Positions 1 to 13,379 are shown, counted from the first letter of the stretch. The stretch: DNA of 64,000 nucleotides from Chrysomallon squamiferum (GCA_012295275.1 CM022676.1:274841-338840); one strand, 5' to 3'. Made by a program: numbers and translations. The notes: generated by a model from the sequence alone, not told the origin.

Positions 1-217
1 GATGATTAGTAGTAGTAGTAGTGGTAGTGGTAGTAGCAGTATTGCAACAGAAATCGCATCACACTTAGTTGGCGTAAGTAAATAAAACCATTTATAAAAA
101 TAAATAATAATAATTATTATTATTGTTTACGAGTTATGTCAGTCAAAAGCTCCGAGTTAAATAGTTAAGAAAAAATGTTTAATTATTATTTATTTATTTA
201 TTTATTTATTTATGTAT

Positions 218-248
<31 letters not shown>

Positions 249-278
249 TTATTATTAGTAGTAGTAGTAGTAGTAGTC

Positions 279-309
<31 letters not shown>

Positions 310-881
310 TTAAGATTATACGATTATTATTAACTTCTTACATTATATATTAAGACTGTATTGGCATGGCATGAATATAATTTTTTTTTGAAAATGTTTT
401 GTTAATAATAGTCTTGCACAGAAAGTATTTTATTTTATTTTTTTAAATCACATAATTAGCTTGGGCAGTTAATTTAATACTGTTACATCGAAGTATCGGG
501 AAGTGAAAAATACACTGACAGAATCGTTTAACTTGATTTTCGATGTCAATGAATAATAATAATAATAATAATAATAGTTTGTATTCTATTTAACTGGCGC
601 GAAATTTAGGTTTGCATAAATTCTCTCCCTTCGAATTTCCGGAAGCTACTAATAATGTCAGGTAACTACGAAGAACATAAATTTAATCTTGAAAAGCAAG
701 TGCTGTTTTCTTGAATTGTGAAGAGCATGTTAGGAAAACATTTTCAAATTCAAAGAAAAATCCAGCATTTGACGAAACTTCGGTATTTTTGGTGCTTTAT
801 TTTTTATTTATTTTTTTTATTTATTTATTTATTTTTTTTTTTTTTTTTTGCTTTTACCCTTCAAAATTATATAAGAAATTT

Positions 882-932
<51 letters not shown>

Positions 933-1847
933 AAAGAATAAAAGAAAGAAAGGAAAAAGAAATGTAAAACAAAAAATATATTTTGGCAACGATTTTTTTT
1001 ATTTATTTTTTTTTTTTTTTTTTTTTTTAACAATGATGACAAATACTTTAGCCATTTATAAATAAGTTTATAATTTAACCCTTTTTTTTTCTTAATTAAA
1101 ATTTTGAGTATTTAAACTTTAAAACAAAAATATTTTTCTTAATTAAAAAAAAATGTTTTTGTTTTAAAGTTTAAATACTCAAAATGTCCATTGTCTGTTC
1201 CCCTCAGAAAACAATGTAGAAGTACATTGGTCCATAGCTCTTTTTTTTTCAGCATCCTCTTTCAACTCGTATCATTTCAGTCTACATTAAGAATGGCAAA
1301 GTGTTTTCTGATTCTTCATGGTAAACAAAATACAACAAGAACAAATTCCTACAAATTTCCAATACAACGACTCTTTAATCTTTTTTTGTGCCATTATACG
1401 TAAAAAATAAAAATAAACTGAAATATTTAGACGTTAAAAACAAGTATCTTATATTTATTTATTTATTTATATATTTTACTTTATTTGTATTGTTATATCA
1501 TATTTGCCGATGGTTGGCCCTGAGTGACATGAACTGTCACAGGTGATAAAACTGATAAAACTTATTTAATCAACAACCAGGTTTTCTTAACCCCTCCCCA
1601 ATACCACAACAAACTTTTCAAACATGACAGTTACTGATTTGAAAACAATTTCCTTAGACATTAAATCAGTTATAAATATTTATTTATTTATGTTATTACT
1701 TCTTTTTTTTTAAATTATAATATTTGTTTATTTATTTAGATTATTTTACTTTTTACTTTTTAAGTTTGTGTGTGTTTTATTCTGAACCTAACTTCACATT
1801 GTGACCTAATAGTATTGCTGTATTGCAGTTTCCTTTTTCCATTCTTT

Positions 1848-1903
<56 letters not shown>

Positions 1904-2395
1904 TTTTTATTTTTTATTAATAGTTTCTAGGTCCACCATTTCAATTATTTCATATTTGAATATTTGTCCTGTGAACTGATGTTTCCCTGGATTATAGCAG
2001 AATCCCTCTGCATTTTATTTATAAAATTACAGTTTGCTAAGCAAGGTAAGTGCATGTGATTTCAGAATAGCGTCCATTCATTCTTTAGTCCAAATAAATA
2101 CTTTAATTTAAAAATGTATTCATTTTAGTATGCTGGTGGTAAGATTATAACACCAGAATTCAGAAGAATATTCATAAAGTGATTCTTTCTTAGTAATTAC
2201 ACAGACAAAAACAACTAGTTGAACATACAGTATTTGTAACTATAGATCATTATGTTTTACTTTGCTTTGACATCTCTGCATGAAGACAGAAGACTAAACA
2301 CATAATGACAGCTGCTATGTTAATGACAATTTCTAATACATATTCAACTAAATTGTTAAAAAAACATTTATCTTCTTCAAAAAGTAACTAAATCA

Positions 2396-2427
<32 letters not shown>

Positions 2428-2509
2428 TAATGTATTTTCTTTTAAATTTTGGGTGTATGTGATTATTGTTTTCTAACATATTTCATTTGTTTTATTTTTC
2501 TTTTCATAG
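1..2509. other. Stretch with no supportable gene
   Basis: AT-rich sequence with TTTA, TTA, AAT, CT and poly-A tracts. Reading frames here are products of low-complexity sequence. Isolated splice-like signals occur (acceptor ending at 1207, donors at 74, 1320 and 2046) but could not be chained into a frame. The missing 5' exons of gene 1, including a signal peptide, should lie here or to the left of the window. Confidence 0.6.
1101..1184. repeat. Near-perfect inverted repeat (hairpin)
   Basis: Two arms of about 30 bases, 1101-1131 and 1154-1184, are reverse complements of each other with at most a mismatch at the loop end. The loop is about 22 bases. This is seen directly. It could be a short foldback element or a hairpin from a polymerase template switch. 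There is no coding potential. Confidence 0.75.
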
Positions 2510-2548
2510 AAGATGTAGGAAAAAATAATAATGCATCAGATAGGTTTT
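2510..2548 (+). CDS. Gene 1 linker micro-exon (tentative)
   Basis: A 39-base phase 1-1 open exon after TTTTCATAG and before a strong donor (GTAAGTATG). It encodes DVGKNNNASDRF and joins in frame to the Ig exon, forming FYSPNN at the junction. Its shortness makes it uncertain. Confidence 0.4.
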
Positions 2549-2570
2549 GTAAGTATGTTTCAAACAGAAC

Positions 2571-2616
<46 letters not shown>

Positions 2617-2636
2617 CACACATAATCACTAGCTGT

Positions 2637-2699
<63 letters not shown>

Positions 2700-5600
2700 A
2701 TGTATGTATGTATTATTTTCAAAATAATTCCCGCTATTTTGTCAACACTGCTGATACTCAAGCATTAATTATTATACTTCAATGCACGTGTAATATAAGC
2801 GGCCGTCATTAACATTGTAATAATGCATTTCTAGAAACATCCCGTTTCGATCATGTTAATATTTCATTATATTTCTGTTGAAACACACGTTTTAATAATA
2901 TTTCGACATTCCAAATAATAATAAGAAGAAGATGAAATGAATAAATACACATTCTTATTCCTCAATATTAATTGTTAAAATTTTATTTATTTATTTATAT
3001 TGTTAGAGGTTTTTGTTTGTTTGTATTGGGTATATATTATTATTTTTTTGGGGGGGGGATATTTTTGTTATTGTTATTTTAGGGTTTTTATTTTTTAATT
3101 TTTGTTTTTATTATTATTATTATTTTTATATATAGTGTCGTGTATTGCTTTATCTTTTAACACATTGTTACTTCTTTCTTATTTATTTATTTATTTATTA
3201 TATTTATAGTACCCTTACTGTGTTCAAAGTACTTACAGTGCAAAAGGATAAATAAAAAGATGATAAGATATGGACATAAATATATAAAAAATAATGGTGA
3301 ATGTCTTAAAATGAATGTAAAATTATGTAGCTGGATTTAGAATATTAAAAAACTGTTGTTCTGTTGCACTGATTGTTTGGTGATTACTTCACAGACTCGC
3401 CTAACAACACAAGAACTCGGCCAGCAGATTCTGTGACACTGACAGAGGGAATGGACGCACAAATCCGTTGTTTGGCAGACGCTTATCCTCCAGCTGAATT
3501 CAAGTGGTTCAAAAACAACACACTGATTGGTTTTGGATCGACCTTGAATTTGAGCTGGGTTTCTCATGATGACAGTGGCAAGGTTGACTGTGTAGCTTCA
3601 AATGTGAAGGGTTCTGACAGAGCTAGTGTCATTATTACTGTCCAGAGTGAGAATATTACTGTTTGTCCTCCTGTATGTGTGTATATAAGTATGTGTGTCT
3701 GTTTCTGCTTGTCACTCTGTAAGCTGTTATTGCATATCTCTATATACATATAATGTGTGTGAATCTGTTTATTTCTGTGTATATATGCATACATGTGTGT
3801 TTGTGTGCATGTGTGTGTGGCTATACAAACATACTTGCATATATGTATATAATTTATTTAATTTTTCTTATTGTTTTTCTAATTTGGTTGTTAATTTTTT
3901 GCTTTGTTTTGTTTTACTATTTTATTCTAATTTTTTTTACAATTATTTCACTTTTTTTTCTTAATTATTAATTTTTCTTATATTTATATTGTTATTGGTT
4001 AATATTTTTTTCAAATTTATCTATTTATATTTTGTACTTTTTAATTCTTACTTCATTTTACACTGCCCATAACTTTGTGAATAGGTCTCTTTTCATCGGA
4101 AAAAAAAGTGAAAATATTTCCTGTCTTTCGTGGAACCACAACTACCTTGCAGTGTCCCCTCCAGTCAATGCCACCTGCAACCTCTTTGTTCCTGTGGACC
4201 TATGAAGGCCAGACACTGAAAGAACAGGGAATGTCAGTGATAGTGAATACCACAAAATATGGGTCACCATCATTCGGAATGTACTCCTGTACAGTTATCG
4301 GTGCAAATGGATCAGTCTCAAAAACAGTGTTCATCCGAGTTGTAGAAAAACCAGTAGCAATAGGTCAGTTTGAAATGTGTCTGAGAGAGAGAGTGAGAGA
4401 GTGAGAGAGAGAGAGAGATACACACACACAAAGAGAGAAACAGAAAGACAAGGATACAGAGTTAGTGACTGTGTGTGTATGAAAGAGAGTATGCACATAT
4501 CTATCTTATATAGTAAAGAGAGAAGGCTGGAAAAGCACAGAACAAGAGATATATATGACTAATAAAATAATTTTAAAATTGTACTTACTGGAATGAAGCA
4601 GAGATGGAGAGAGAAAGGGAAGGGAAAAAGAAAAACTATATCACTAGATTGCAGCTATCAGTTTTCTATTATTGTCTGTCTCATATCACCTGTTTTGTTA
4701 ATTTATATATAACCTTGACATGAAATCAGTTTTGCATTAATAGTAAAATACCTTTTCCTAATATTAACTGGGGCAGTCGTCCCGAAAATATCAGTTATTA
4801 TGCTATTTTGATGTATGCTGTGCTTGAAAAAGGACAAAAAAAATTTGAATAAATATTGTCTAAATGTTGATATATTAATCCTATTCTGATTACATAACTC
4901 TGATTAAATTTGAAAAGTTTTTCTGACACAGAATATTTACATGTATTCAAATATACAGTATAATATAAATATATATATTTACTTTCATTACAGCAAAAAC
5001 ACTCTATCATTTATAAATTTTAAATTGATTAAAACAAAAAAAACTCTGGTGGTAAAACACTACATTATATAGTGTATATATGTGCAGAATTTGGTACAGA
5101 GCAATATAATTAAAATATATTGTTCACAGGTTAATTTGGACAAAAAGACACAAACCTTCCAATCTGAAATCTCCATCACTGATTTAATCCAGCATTAGAC
5201 TAACTAAAAAATCAGTTAAAATTTGACATGTCTTATGACTAGTATTTTTTTTTTTAGCAAGTAAGTATAGCTGACCAACCAATCAAAACAGTAGCAGATT
5301 GTTATCTTCTTGTCAGTAGCAAAGTAGAAAGTACAGAATCAGTAATAATTTGGTCTTTATTATTAATACTGTTATATTTAGTTATTATTTTATTTTTATT
5401 ATTTATTTATCAGTTTATTGTATCACTTAAATATGTACAATGACAAGTTGACATTCAGCAATAATTATATTTCTTTTAGTGTAACAGGTTGTCTGAATTT
5501 CAGTAATTGCAGTGTATGTTGTTTGATTGTGACAGACCTCTTTACATCACAGTTAACAACAAGTTTGGACATGCTGTTAATATAATAACACTGTGGGCTA

Positions 5601-7007
5601 AGACCATTCATAAGGACACTCACTGAAATCAGGAATATTTGTTTTCAGTGACATACGATGTTGGTGATTCTGTTATATTTAATGTTATCTTCAAAAACAC
5701 AGCCTGTGATTTGAATGGATGTAGTCACACATACACACTCAGACAGACAGACACTGAACACACACACACACTCACACATAGAAACAAAATGTGACATACA
5801 TTTTTTATTATCTTTTTCTACCCAGGTGTGACAGAATTTTTAACAGCAGGAATGACGACTTCTATAGTTCTGTCTGTTTCCTTTGGTATCATCCTGTTTA
5901 TATCTCTCACAGTGTACTGCTTTAGAGATGGTAAGTTTCTTTTTTATTCACTGAAAATAACTCCTCACTATTCCTGAAAACACAAATTAAATATTCCAGG
6001 TTAATACTGCAAATAAAATAAACAGGTTCCTTCAGTTTGTGAAATCCCTTCATCAACATCTTCAGCTGACAGCAGTCTGTTCATTGTCAGTTTCTCAGTG
6101 ACTGCAGTCTGTTCATTGTCAGTTTCTCAGTGACTAGTCTGTTCATTGTCAGTTTCTCAGTGACTGTAGTCTGTTCATTGTCAGTTTCTCAGTGACTGCA
6201 GTCTGTTCATTGTCAGTTTCTCAGTGATTTCACTTCCAGATGTACCTGTTTCCTTTATCACATTAATACTAATGACAAACACACACACACACCTTAATGC
6301 ATAGCAATATGCAAATAAACTTTACAGTTAAATTCAAAACTAATTTTTCTCTAATATATTTATGCTTGGCTTGTAAATTGTTGAGGGAAGCAGAATGTGT
6401 TGGACATAGCAGTTAATAAATATACAGCAGTAACCTCAACCAGTCTTTTTTATTGATGATAATAAAAATATGCACATGTGAACAAAATATTTATTGTTTT
6501 ATAATTTATAACTTGTATGTCATCATTTTCTTCAGATGCTTGGCTCTTTATGTGTCTTTATGTCAATTAGTGAAATATGCTCATTGATAAAATACATTAC
6601 TCTTGTATTTCCTATCAGGTAGAACCACATGTATACACACAGACAACACACAGTCACATGTAAATGTGTACACACATCCACACACATGTACGTGCATGTA
6701 TTGTGTGTGTGTATATTCATATTGCAATTGGCAGTCCCTATAAGCACTCTATGACAAATACCCCTCCTTATCACAGTGAGTGAGTACCCTTAGTGACAAA
6801 AATCTGTTTGAGATCAATTAATATAAAAACCTACTTGAGGTCATTAATATGAAGGTGTTTGTTTCTTGTTTAGATATTTCGCCACTGAAGAAAGTGAGGT
6901 CAAAACGACTGGCACACGCACAACTTCGCTGTCACACGTGTCGTGGGAGGTCACACGCTGACAAGATGAAGTGTTGCCAGTCTAGAAAACACGAGGAGTT
7001 TATCTGA
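2510..7007 (+). CDS. Gene 1: two-Ig-domain type I membrane receptor (5' incomplete)
   Basis: Proposed exons: 2510-2548 (13-residue linker, tentative), 3395-3646 (Ig), 4085-4363 (Ig), 5826-5930 (TM), 6874-7007 (tail and stop TGA at 7005). Every internal junction is phase 1 with AG acceptor and GT donor, and all internal exon lengths are multiples of three. The first Ig has the B-strand cysteine (IRCLADAYPP), a core tryptophan (FKWF) and the F-strand cysteine (VDCVASN). The second has LQCPLQ, LFLWTY and YSCTVIG. The tail is strongly basic. No signal peptide was found, so this is the 3' part of a gene whose start is missing. It converges on gene 2. Role inferred: cell-surface adhesion or recognition receptor; ligand unknown. 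Confidence 0.75.
3395..3646 (+). CDS. Gene 1 Ig exon 1
   Basis: 252 bases, phase 1-1, 84 residues. Starts with SPNNTRTRP, the proline-containing linker seen before most Ig domains in this cluster. Cysteine pair in IRCLAD and VDCVASN, tryptophan in FKWF. Confidence 0.9.
4085..4363 (+). CDS. Gene 1 Ig exon 2 (membrane-proximal type)
   Basis: 279 bases, phase 1-1, 93 residues. This longer Ig class has an extended middle loop and a lysine-containing stalk after the last strand (RVVEKPVAIG). Membrane-proximal exons of genes 2 and 3 have the same shape, suggesting a shared ancestor. Confidence 0.88.
5271..5600 (+). pseudogene. Possible decayed Ig exon in gene 1 intron
   Basis: After an AG at 5269-5270 the sequence reads DQPIKTVADCYLLVSS and then an IIW core-tryptophan-like segment, then loses the Ig pattern. 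About 180 bases on, near 5540-5595, another frame reads LYITVNNKFGHAVN, which matches the F-G strand pattern of the membrane-proximal exons but has threonine where cysteine belongs. No single frame joins the two parts. Read as a degenerate duplicate of that exon class; chance resemblance is possible. Confidence 0.3.
5826..5930 (+). CDS. Gene 1 transmembrane exon
   Basis: 105 bases, phase 1-1. Encodes about 23 uncharged residues (SIVLSVSFGIILFISLTVYC) followed by RDG as a stop-transfer sequence. Clear acceptor (CTACCCAG) and donor (GTAAGT). Confidence 0.88.
6064..6232. repeat. Minisatellite, about 32-base unit, five copies
   Basis: Tandem copies built on TCTGTTCATTGTCAGTTTCT inside the intron between the TM and tail exons of gene 1. 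Confidence 0.85.
6874..7007 (+). CDS. Gene 1 cytoplasmic tail exon
   Basis: Encodes about 44 residues from DISPLKKVRSKR to HEEFI and stop. Rich in lysine, arginine, cysteine and histidine (CHTCRGRSH, then KMKCC). A donor-like site follows the stop near 7016, so the 3' untranslated region may be spliced to about 7716. Confidence 0.8.
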
Positions 7008-7146
7008 TCAGAGTAGGTAAATGAATACAGCAGATTCATGTCATTTTAGTCAGCTCAGTTCATAACCACGTCAATACTTTTCTTGTTTTGTTGACAAATG
7101 TGCCAATATTTGTCTCAACATTTCTTTTTTTTTTTAATTCTCAATG

Positions 7147-7194
<48 letters not shown>

Positions 7195-7314
7195 AATTAT
7201 CATTGCTTTTATTATTATTGTTATTAACATTATTATTATTATTTATTAACATCAATATCATTACCATTATTATGTGGATATTTATTGGTTTCAGTCTGTC
7301 TGATTGTATCTATC

Positions 7315-7506
7315 ATCTGTCTACTCATTTATCATCTCTATTATCTACATATCTATTATCTATTAATATAATCACCTTTGTACTCATTTCTCATGTGTCT
7401 ATCCATGTATCATCTGTCTACTCATTTATCATCTGTCTACTCATTTATCATCTGTCTACTCATTTATCATCTGTCTACTCATCTATCATCTATCTACTCA
7501 TCTATC
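7315..7506. repeat. Short tandem repeat, about 20-base unit
   Basis: Repeats of TCTACTCATTTATCATCTG. The long frames over it encode only the repeat. Confidence 0.8.
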
Positions 7507-7555
7507 TGTTGTGGTTTTAAAAGAGGTTCTGCTATCTACCAGTCTATTTCTATAT

Positions 7556-7597
7556 CTAACTGGCTATGTCTGTTTTTAACCTTGTAATTAACATGTT

Positions 7598-7657
<60 letters not shown>

Positions 7658-7755
7658 ATTATTATTTTTATCTTTTTGGTTAATTTCTAAAATATTTTGC
7701 TTGTATATTTTCAGGTTGGCAGAGGTTTTCTTTACTGAGTCTGCTTTAGTTCTTA
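7556..7755 (-). CDS. Candidate gene 2 tail exon with ER dipeptide repeat
   Basis: On the minus strand an acceptor (TTTTTGTTGTAG) precedes a phase 1 frame reading VRTKADSVKKTSANLK. It runs through the (CT)n tract as alternating Glu-Arg and ends at TAG (7558-7556), about 65 residues. It fits gene 2's TM exon phase, and its start (RTK plus lysines) resembles gene 5's tail. Because a microsatellite makes up part of the frame and no transcript is available, it could equally be 3' untranslated sequence. Confidence 0.28.
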
Positions 7756-8370
7756 CTACAACAAAAATGACAGTCTACATCATAATTTTATTTTTCATTT
7801 TCTTTCTTACTTTTTTTTTCTGAAACCTTTCAATGCTGATTTAACCTTAGTTTCTTCATGAGACGCTGCAACGTCAGTTTCATTGTGCTTTTCTTTTCTT
7901 TTAGCTGTGTAATAATAACAAAAACAATAATAATAAAATAACAATCATAATAACACAACTATAGTAACAGTAAAAACAGTGGCAGTATTAATATTAAGAA
8001 GAAGAATACATCAAAAACAACAAGGTAATATTAATATAACACCACTAATAATAATAATGAAAGGAAATAGACCTGCACACAAATTTTATTATAAGTTTGT
8101 TTTGTATCATCTATTAATCTTATTATTACTGATAATTGTATTTCATTAAATAAAAAATATAAAAAATATTTACCAGTTTAATGTTGTTCATATAATAACA
8201 GTATAAATGTATTATTACTTATTCATTTTCTTAGGATTATTTATAATTCTTTTTGTTATTAGCTATAACTTTACTGTTACCTGTATTATTATTTTAATTA
8301 TTATTATTATTATCTTTTTGTTGCTTATTAACATTACTATTATAATTATTATTTTAATTATTATTATTAT

Positions 8371-8402
<32 letters not shown>

Positions 8403-8421
8403 TAACTACTTATGAATGTAC

Positions 8422-8502
8422 CGTAATGCCAGCAGGCTGCTGTTATGATGATGGACAACACTGCTCCTACAGCCATAGGAATAATATACAGATTACTTAG
8501 GC
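8422..8502 (-). CDS. Gene 2 transmembrane exon
   Basis: 81 bases, phase 1-1, too short to show as a long frame. Acceptor TTTACCCAG, then GLSNLYII followed by an uncharged stretch ending TAACWHY, then donor GTACATT. Same length and phase as the TM-type exon of gene 4. Confidence 0.75.
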
Positions 8503-11500
8503 CTGGGTAAAGAAATGTAATAAAAAAAATTTTTTAATTTAAATATAATAATACCTGATTTTTCAAAAGATTATGACAACAAAATAAATTCTGGTGAAAA
8601 GGCTAATGAAGGAAAATTAAGAATACTTTTTGATATAAATTAAACTGATAGTGAGCCATCCATGGTAGATGTTACCCAGAGAAAACGTCAAATTTAAAAA
8701 AATTAAAAACACAGGTCAGTATTATTACCAAACATGAAGAAACATGGATACCATCAAATGAAAACAAATATGTCTGCACCTGTGTGTGTGTTTGCACTTA
8801 GCACATGTACTTTATTAGACTCACATCTGTATAAATTCATAAATACATACCTATATACATACACATACATACATTCATCAAACCACACATACATATATAC
8901 ACACATTTGTAAACAAATGTGACTGTATGTGCAAGCATACACACACACACACACACACAGATATATATTGCACGAATGTAAAAATATTTTTCTAAATTTA
9001 CAGGCCATGTGTAAGATACATTATTAAGAATTTTAATTACCTGTCTTTGAAATGTCTTTATTCTCTGTTGTTTCCTTTACATTAAAGAATATGTCCTCTG
9101 ATCTTCCTACTGAATTATTGGCAACACAAATGTACAGACCAGTAGGAAAACTTCCATTACCAAATGGCATTATTCTTAGAATTAATCCTGTTTCATTTAA
9201 AGTGACATTCCCATATTTCCATGTGACGCTGGTCCCTGGGGGATTTGCGTCTGTCTCACATTTGAGTGACGCTGGTTTTCCATCTTCCACGTAAACTGTG
9301 GTCTTATTCTGCAACGCCTGGGGTTTGTCTTTGGGTAGAAAATAAATAAACATGAAATAATTTTTTTTTTAATAATTAAAAAATACATAAATAATCTGGA
9401 AATAATAAAAAATTTAAAAAATAACAATTTTAATGTGAAATAATGATAAATTAAGAATAATTAATAAAAATAAATAAATAATTAAAAAATACATAAATAA
9501 TCTGGAAATAATAAAAAATTTAAAAAATAACAATTTTAATGTGAAATAATGATAAATTAAGAATAATTAATAAAAATAAATTAAATGAAAAAGAAAATAT
9601 AAATAAATAGCAAGTAAACTGAACACACTGGTCTTAATCAACACTGCACTGTTTATTAAAATGTTATAATTATTTTATATAGTTATTTCTGAGTAGGACA
9701 GATTATTAGCAGTAATTGTGTTACTGGAAAAAATTCATTTTCTTACACACTTTATTCCTTTGTATTACCGCTTATATAATACTTTTCCTTTCCTTCAATC
9801 TACATTAAAAAAAATTGATTGATAAATAAAATGAAGCTAATTCTTTAGAAATGCAGCCACAATTTAAAATTTTATTTTGAAATTAGAATTCTGACAGCAA
9901 ACAAACATTTATTATTTTTTCCCTTCATCATAAAAAATCAAAAGTGGTGCAATAAAGACACATTTAATATTTTTTCCTAACATCACAAAGTTATTACTGA
10001 CTTCTTAAACAAATATTTATCTTTTTCCCCCTAACATTATGAAAGTTAAAACCAACATTTATAAATGTTTGATCATTTAACATGACAATACTAACAGGAC
10101 ACATGTAATGTGCATGAGTAAACTTTTTCTGATGTTAGGATCTTGTGAGTCATGTGACATGACAAATTCTTGCTGTCATCAAATCTAGTGAATGTCCTTT
10201 TCAGAAGATTTTTTGTGTTAAAAGAATGGTCTTTGTTTGTTGTTACTGCATTGCTGCCATCATATCTGTGTCCACCCAGTGTCCAGTAAAGACTGGCTGC
10301 TGGAATGCTGAACAGTGCTGTACATGTCAGTATGTACAGGTGACCTTCAATAAGGACATCTGGTAACTCTACGTTTGGGCCTTGTGGTAGGACTGTCAAT
10401 AAAAAAAATAACAAATACACCTTAATAAAACAAATGTGACTGTATGTGCATGCAGTTATAATATTAGTTCATTTATTCAGTCAATTAATGCATGCATACA
10501 CACACACACACAGATATATATTGCACGAATGTAAAAATATTTTTCTAAATTTACAGGCCATGTGTAAGATACATTATTAAGAATTTTAATTACCTGTCTT
10601 TGAAATGTCTTTATTCTCTGTTGTTTCCTTTACATTAAAGAATATGTCCTCTGATCTTCCTACTGAATTATTGGCAACACAAATGTACAGACCAGTAGGA
10701 AATCTTCCATTACCAAATGGCATTATTCTTAGAATTAATCCTGTTTCATTTAAAGTGACATTCCCATATTTCCATGTGACGCTGGTCCCTGGGGGATTTG
10801 CGTCTGTCTCACATTTGAGTGACGCTGGTTTTCCATCTTCCACGTAAACTGTGGTCTTATTCTGCAACGCCTGGGGTTTGTCTTTGGGTAGAAAATAAAT
10901 AAACATGAAATAATTTTTTTTAATAATTAAAAAATACATAAATAATCTGGAAATAATAAAAACTTAAAAATATAACAATTTTAATGTGAAATAATGATAA
11001 ATTAAGAATAATAAATAAAAATAAATAAATAAAATTAAATGAAAAAGAAAATATAAATAAATAGCAAGTAAACTGAACACACTGGTCTTAATCAACACTG
11101 CACTGTTTATTAAAATGTTATAATTATTTTATATAGGTATTTCTGAGTAGGACAGATTATTAGCAGTAATTGTGTTACTGGAGAAAATTCATTTTCTTAC
11201 ACACTTTATTCCTTTGTATTACCGCTTATATAATACTTTTCCTTTCCTTCAATCTACATCAAAAAAAAAATTGATTGATAAATAAAATGAAGCTAATTCT
11301 TTAGAAATGCAGCCACAATTTAAAATTTTATTTTGAAATTAGAATTCTGACAGCAAACAAACATTTATTATTTTTTCCCTTCATCATAAAAAATCAAAAG
11401 TGGTGCAATAAATACACATTTAATATTTTTCCTAACATCACAAAGTTATTACTGACTTCTTAAACAAATATTTATCTTTTTCCCCTAACATTATGAAAGT

Positions 11501-13337
11501 TAAAACCAACATTTATAAATGTTTGATCATTTAACATGACAATACTAACAGGACACATGTAATGTGCATGAGTAAACTTTTTCTGATGTTAGAAGCTTGT
11601 GAGTCATGTGACATGACAAATTCTTGCTGTCATCAAATCTAGTGAATGTCCTTTTCAGAAGATTTTTTGTGTTAAAAGAAAGGTCTTTGTTTGTTGTTAC
11701 TGCATTGCTGCCATCATATCTGTGTCCACCCAGTGTCCAGTAAAGACTGGCTTCTGGAATGCTGAACAGTGCTGTACATGTCAGTATGTACATGTGACCT
11801 TCAATAAGGACATCTGGTAACTCTACGTTTGGGCCTTGTGGTAGGACTGTCAATAAAAAAAATAACAAATACACCTTAATAAAATATTAATTATCACAAT
11901 AGTTTTTGAATTTATTATTAATTATTATTATTATTATTATTATTATCTCTTAATAAAATGTTTTATTATTGCTGTTGTTTGCAAATTTTATATTGATTAT
12001 TATTATTATTATCCCTTAGTAAAATATTAATTATTACTATTATTATCTTTTAAGATAGTAATTATTATGTTTTTTGTGATTATTAATTATTATTACTATC
12101 ACTTAATAAAATATTAATTATTGTTATTATTATCTGTTAATAAAGTATTAATTATCATTATTTTTTTAACATAAATGATTTTCCAGTTAAAACTGATTAA
12201 TAATATGAATTACTCTTCCAACTGCTAACATAGCAAAACACCTACAATACTGCTTTTATTATTACACTTACTGACACTGCCAATACAACTACTATTACTG
12301 CTACTATTATCATTACTACTACTACCCCATTAGTACTACTACTACAAATTCACTACTGGTCCTACTGCTACTACTTACAACAAACTAATACTATCACAAT
12401 AATTGCTACTACCACTAATACTACTACCAGTACTATCTCTACCATAACTACTGCTGTTAGTAATACTTTCACTACAACAATTAATATTGTTACTACTATA
12501 ATGAAGATCACTATTACTACTAACCATATCATTTGAACTACTGTTTCTAATATTACTAACATAGCTAGTATCACTACTATTTCTAACATAACTATCACTA
12601 TTACTATTATGACCACCACTACCATTAAAAACCACTGCTACTACTACTGTTACTATCACTACACCTGTTACCACTGCTGCTATTAATATAATTATGATCA
12701 CAACTATCAACTGGTACTACTGTTATTACTCTTCCTAGTACTTTTACAAGTACTTTTTATTGTCATTACAGTTATTACCATTATGTTATGTGCATCAGAA
12801 AATTATAAATCACTGTCTATTTACCAAGCACATAAAGAGCCCATCTACTAGTTGAAACCTTCCCATGTACCTCAGCACTGCATATGATCTTTACAGTTGG
12901 AAAATTATTCATTTTCCGAGATGCTGTGAAGGTATACGTTGATGTCCATGTACTGGAACTACTAGAACTTTCTGTTGAATAATTTCCAGGAAAAGCAAGA
13001 CCAGGCTGGTCAGTTCTAGACCAGGACAATGTAACATTTGTATCTGATGTGTGAGCCGTGCACAAAACAGTGAAAGGTTTTCCTTCCACTAGCATCGGTT
13101 CCAAAGGTGTTATCGTCACTGTAAGAGATTAAAAAATAATACTAATAAAACTACCATAATATTCATAGCATGTATTTATTATTATGATTCTAGCGAGTTG
13201 TACTCAATCAATATGCAGTGAATTTTCGTCTTTCCTATTGTAATACGAGAGATGAAGTCAGAACTTGTTGAGTACACATTTACATTCATCCTGAAACAAG
13301 AAAACCAGAATGAAATGAACAAGAAATTATTACTATG

Positions 13338-13379
<42 letters not shown>

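Larger units (their letters stand above)
8915..11884. repeat. Direct tandem duplication of about 1.5 kb
   Basis: Copy 1 is about 8915-10430 and copy 2 about 10431-11884, near identical across two exons and the introns. Copy 1 carries an extra AT-rich segment near 9435-9590. Each copy holds one D3 and one D2 exon of gene 2. Confidence 0.95.

Noticed and set aside
711-1065. Lysine-run frames
   Set aside because: Poly-A tract with no start context or domain.
1191-1403. Frame ending MAKCFLILHG at a donor as the gene 1 signal exon
   Set aside because: Too short a hydrophobic core and no ATG in good position after the acceptor at 1207.
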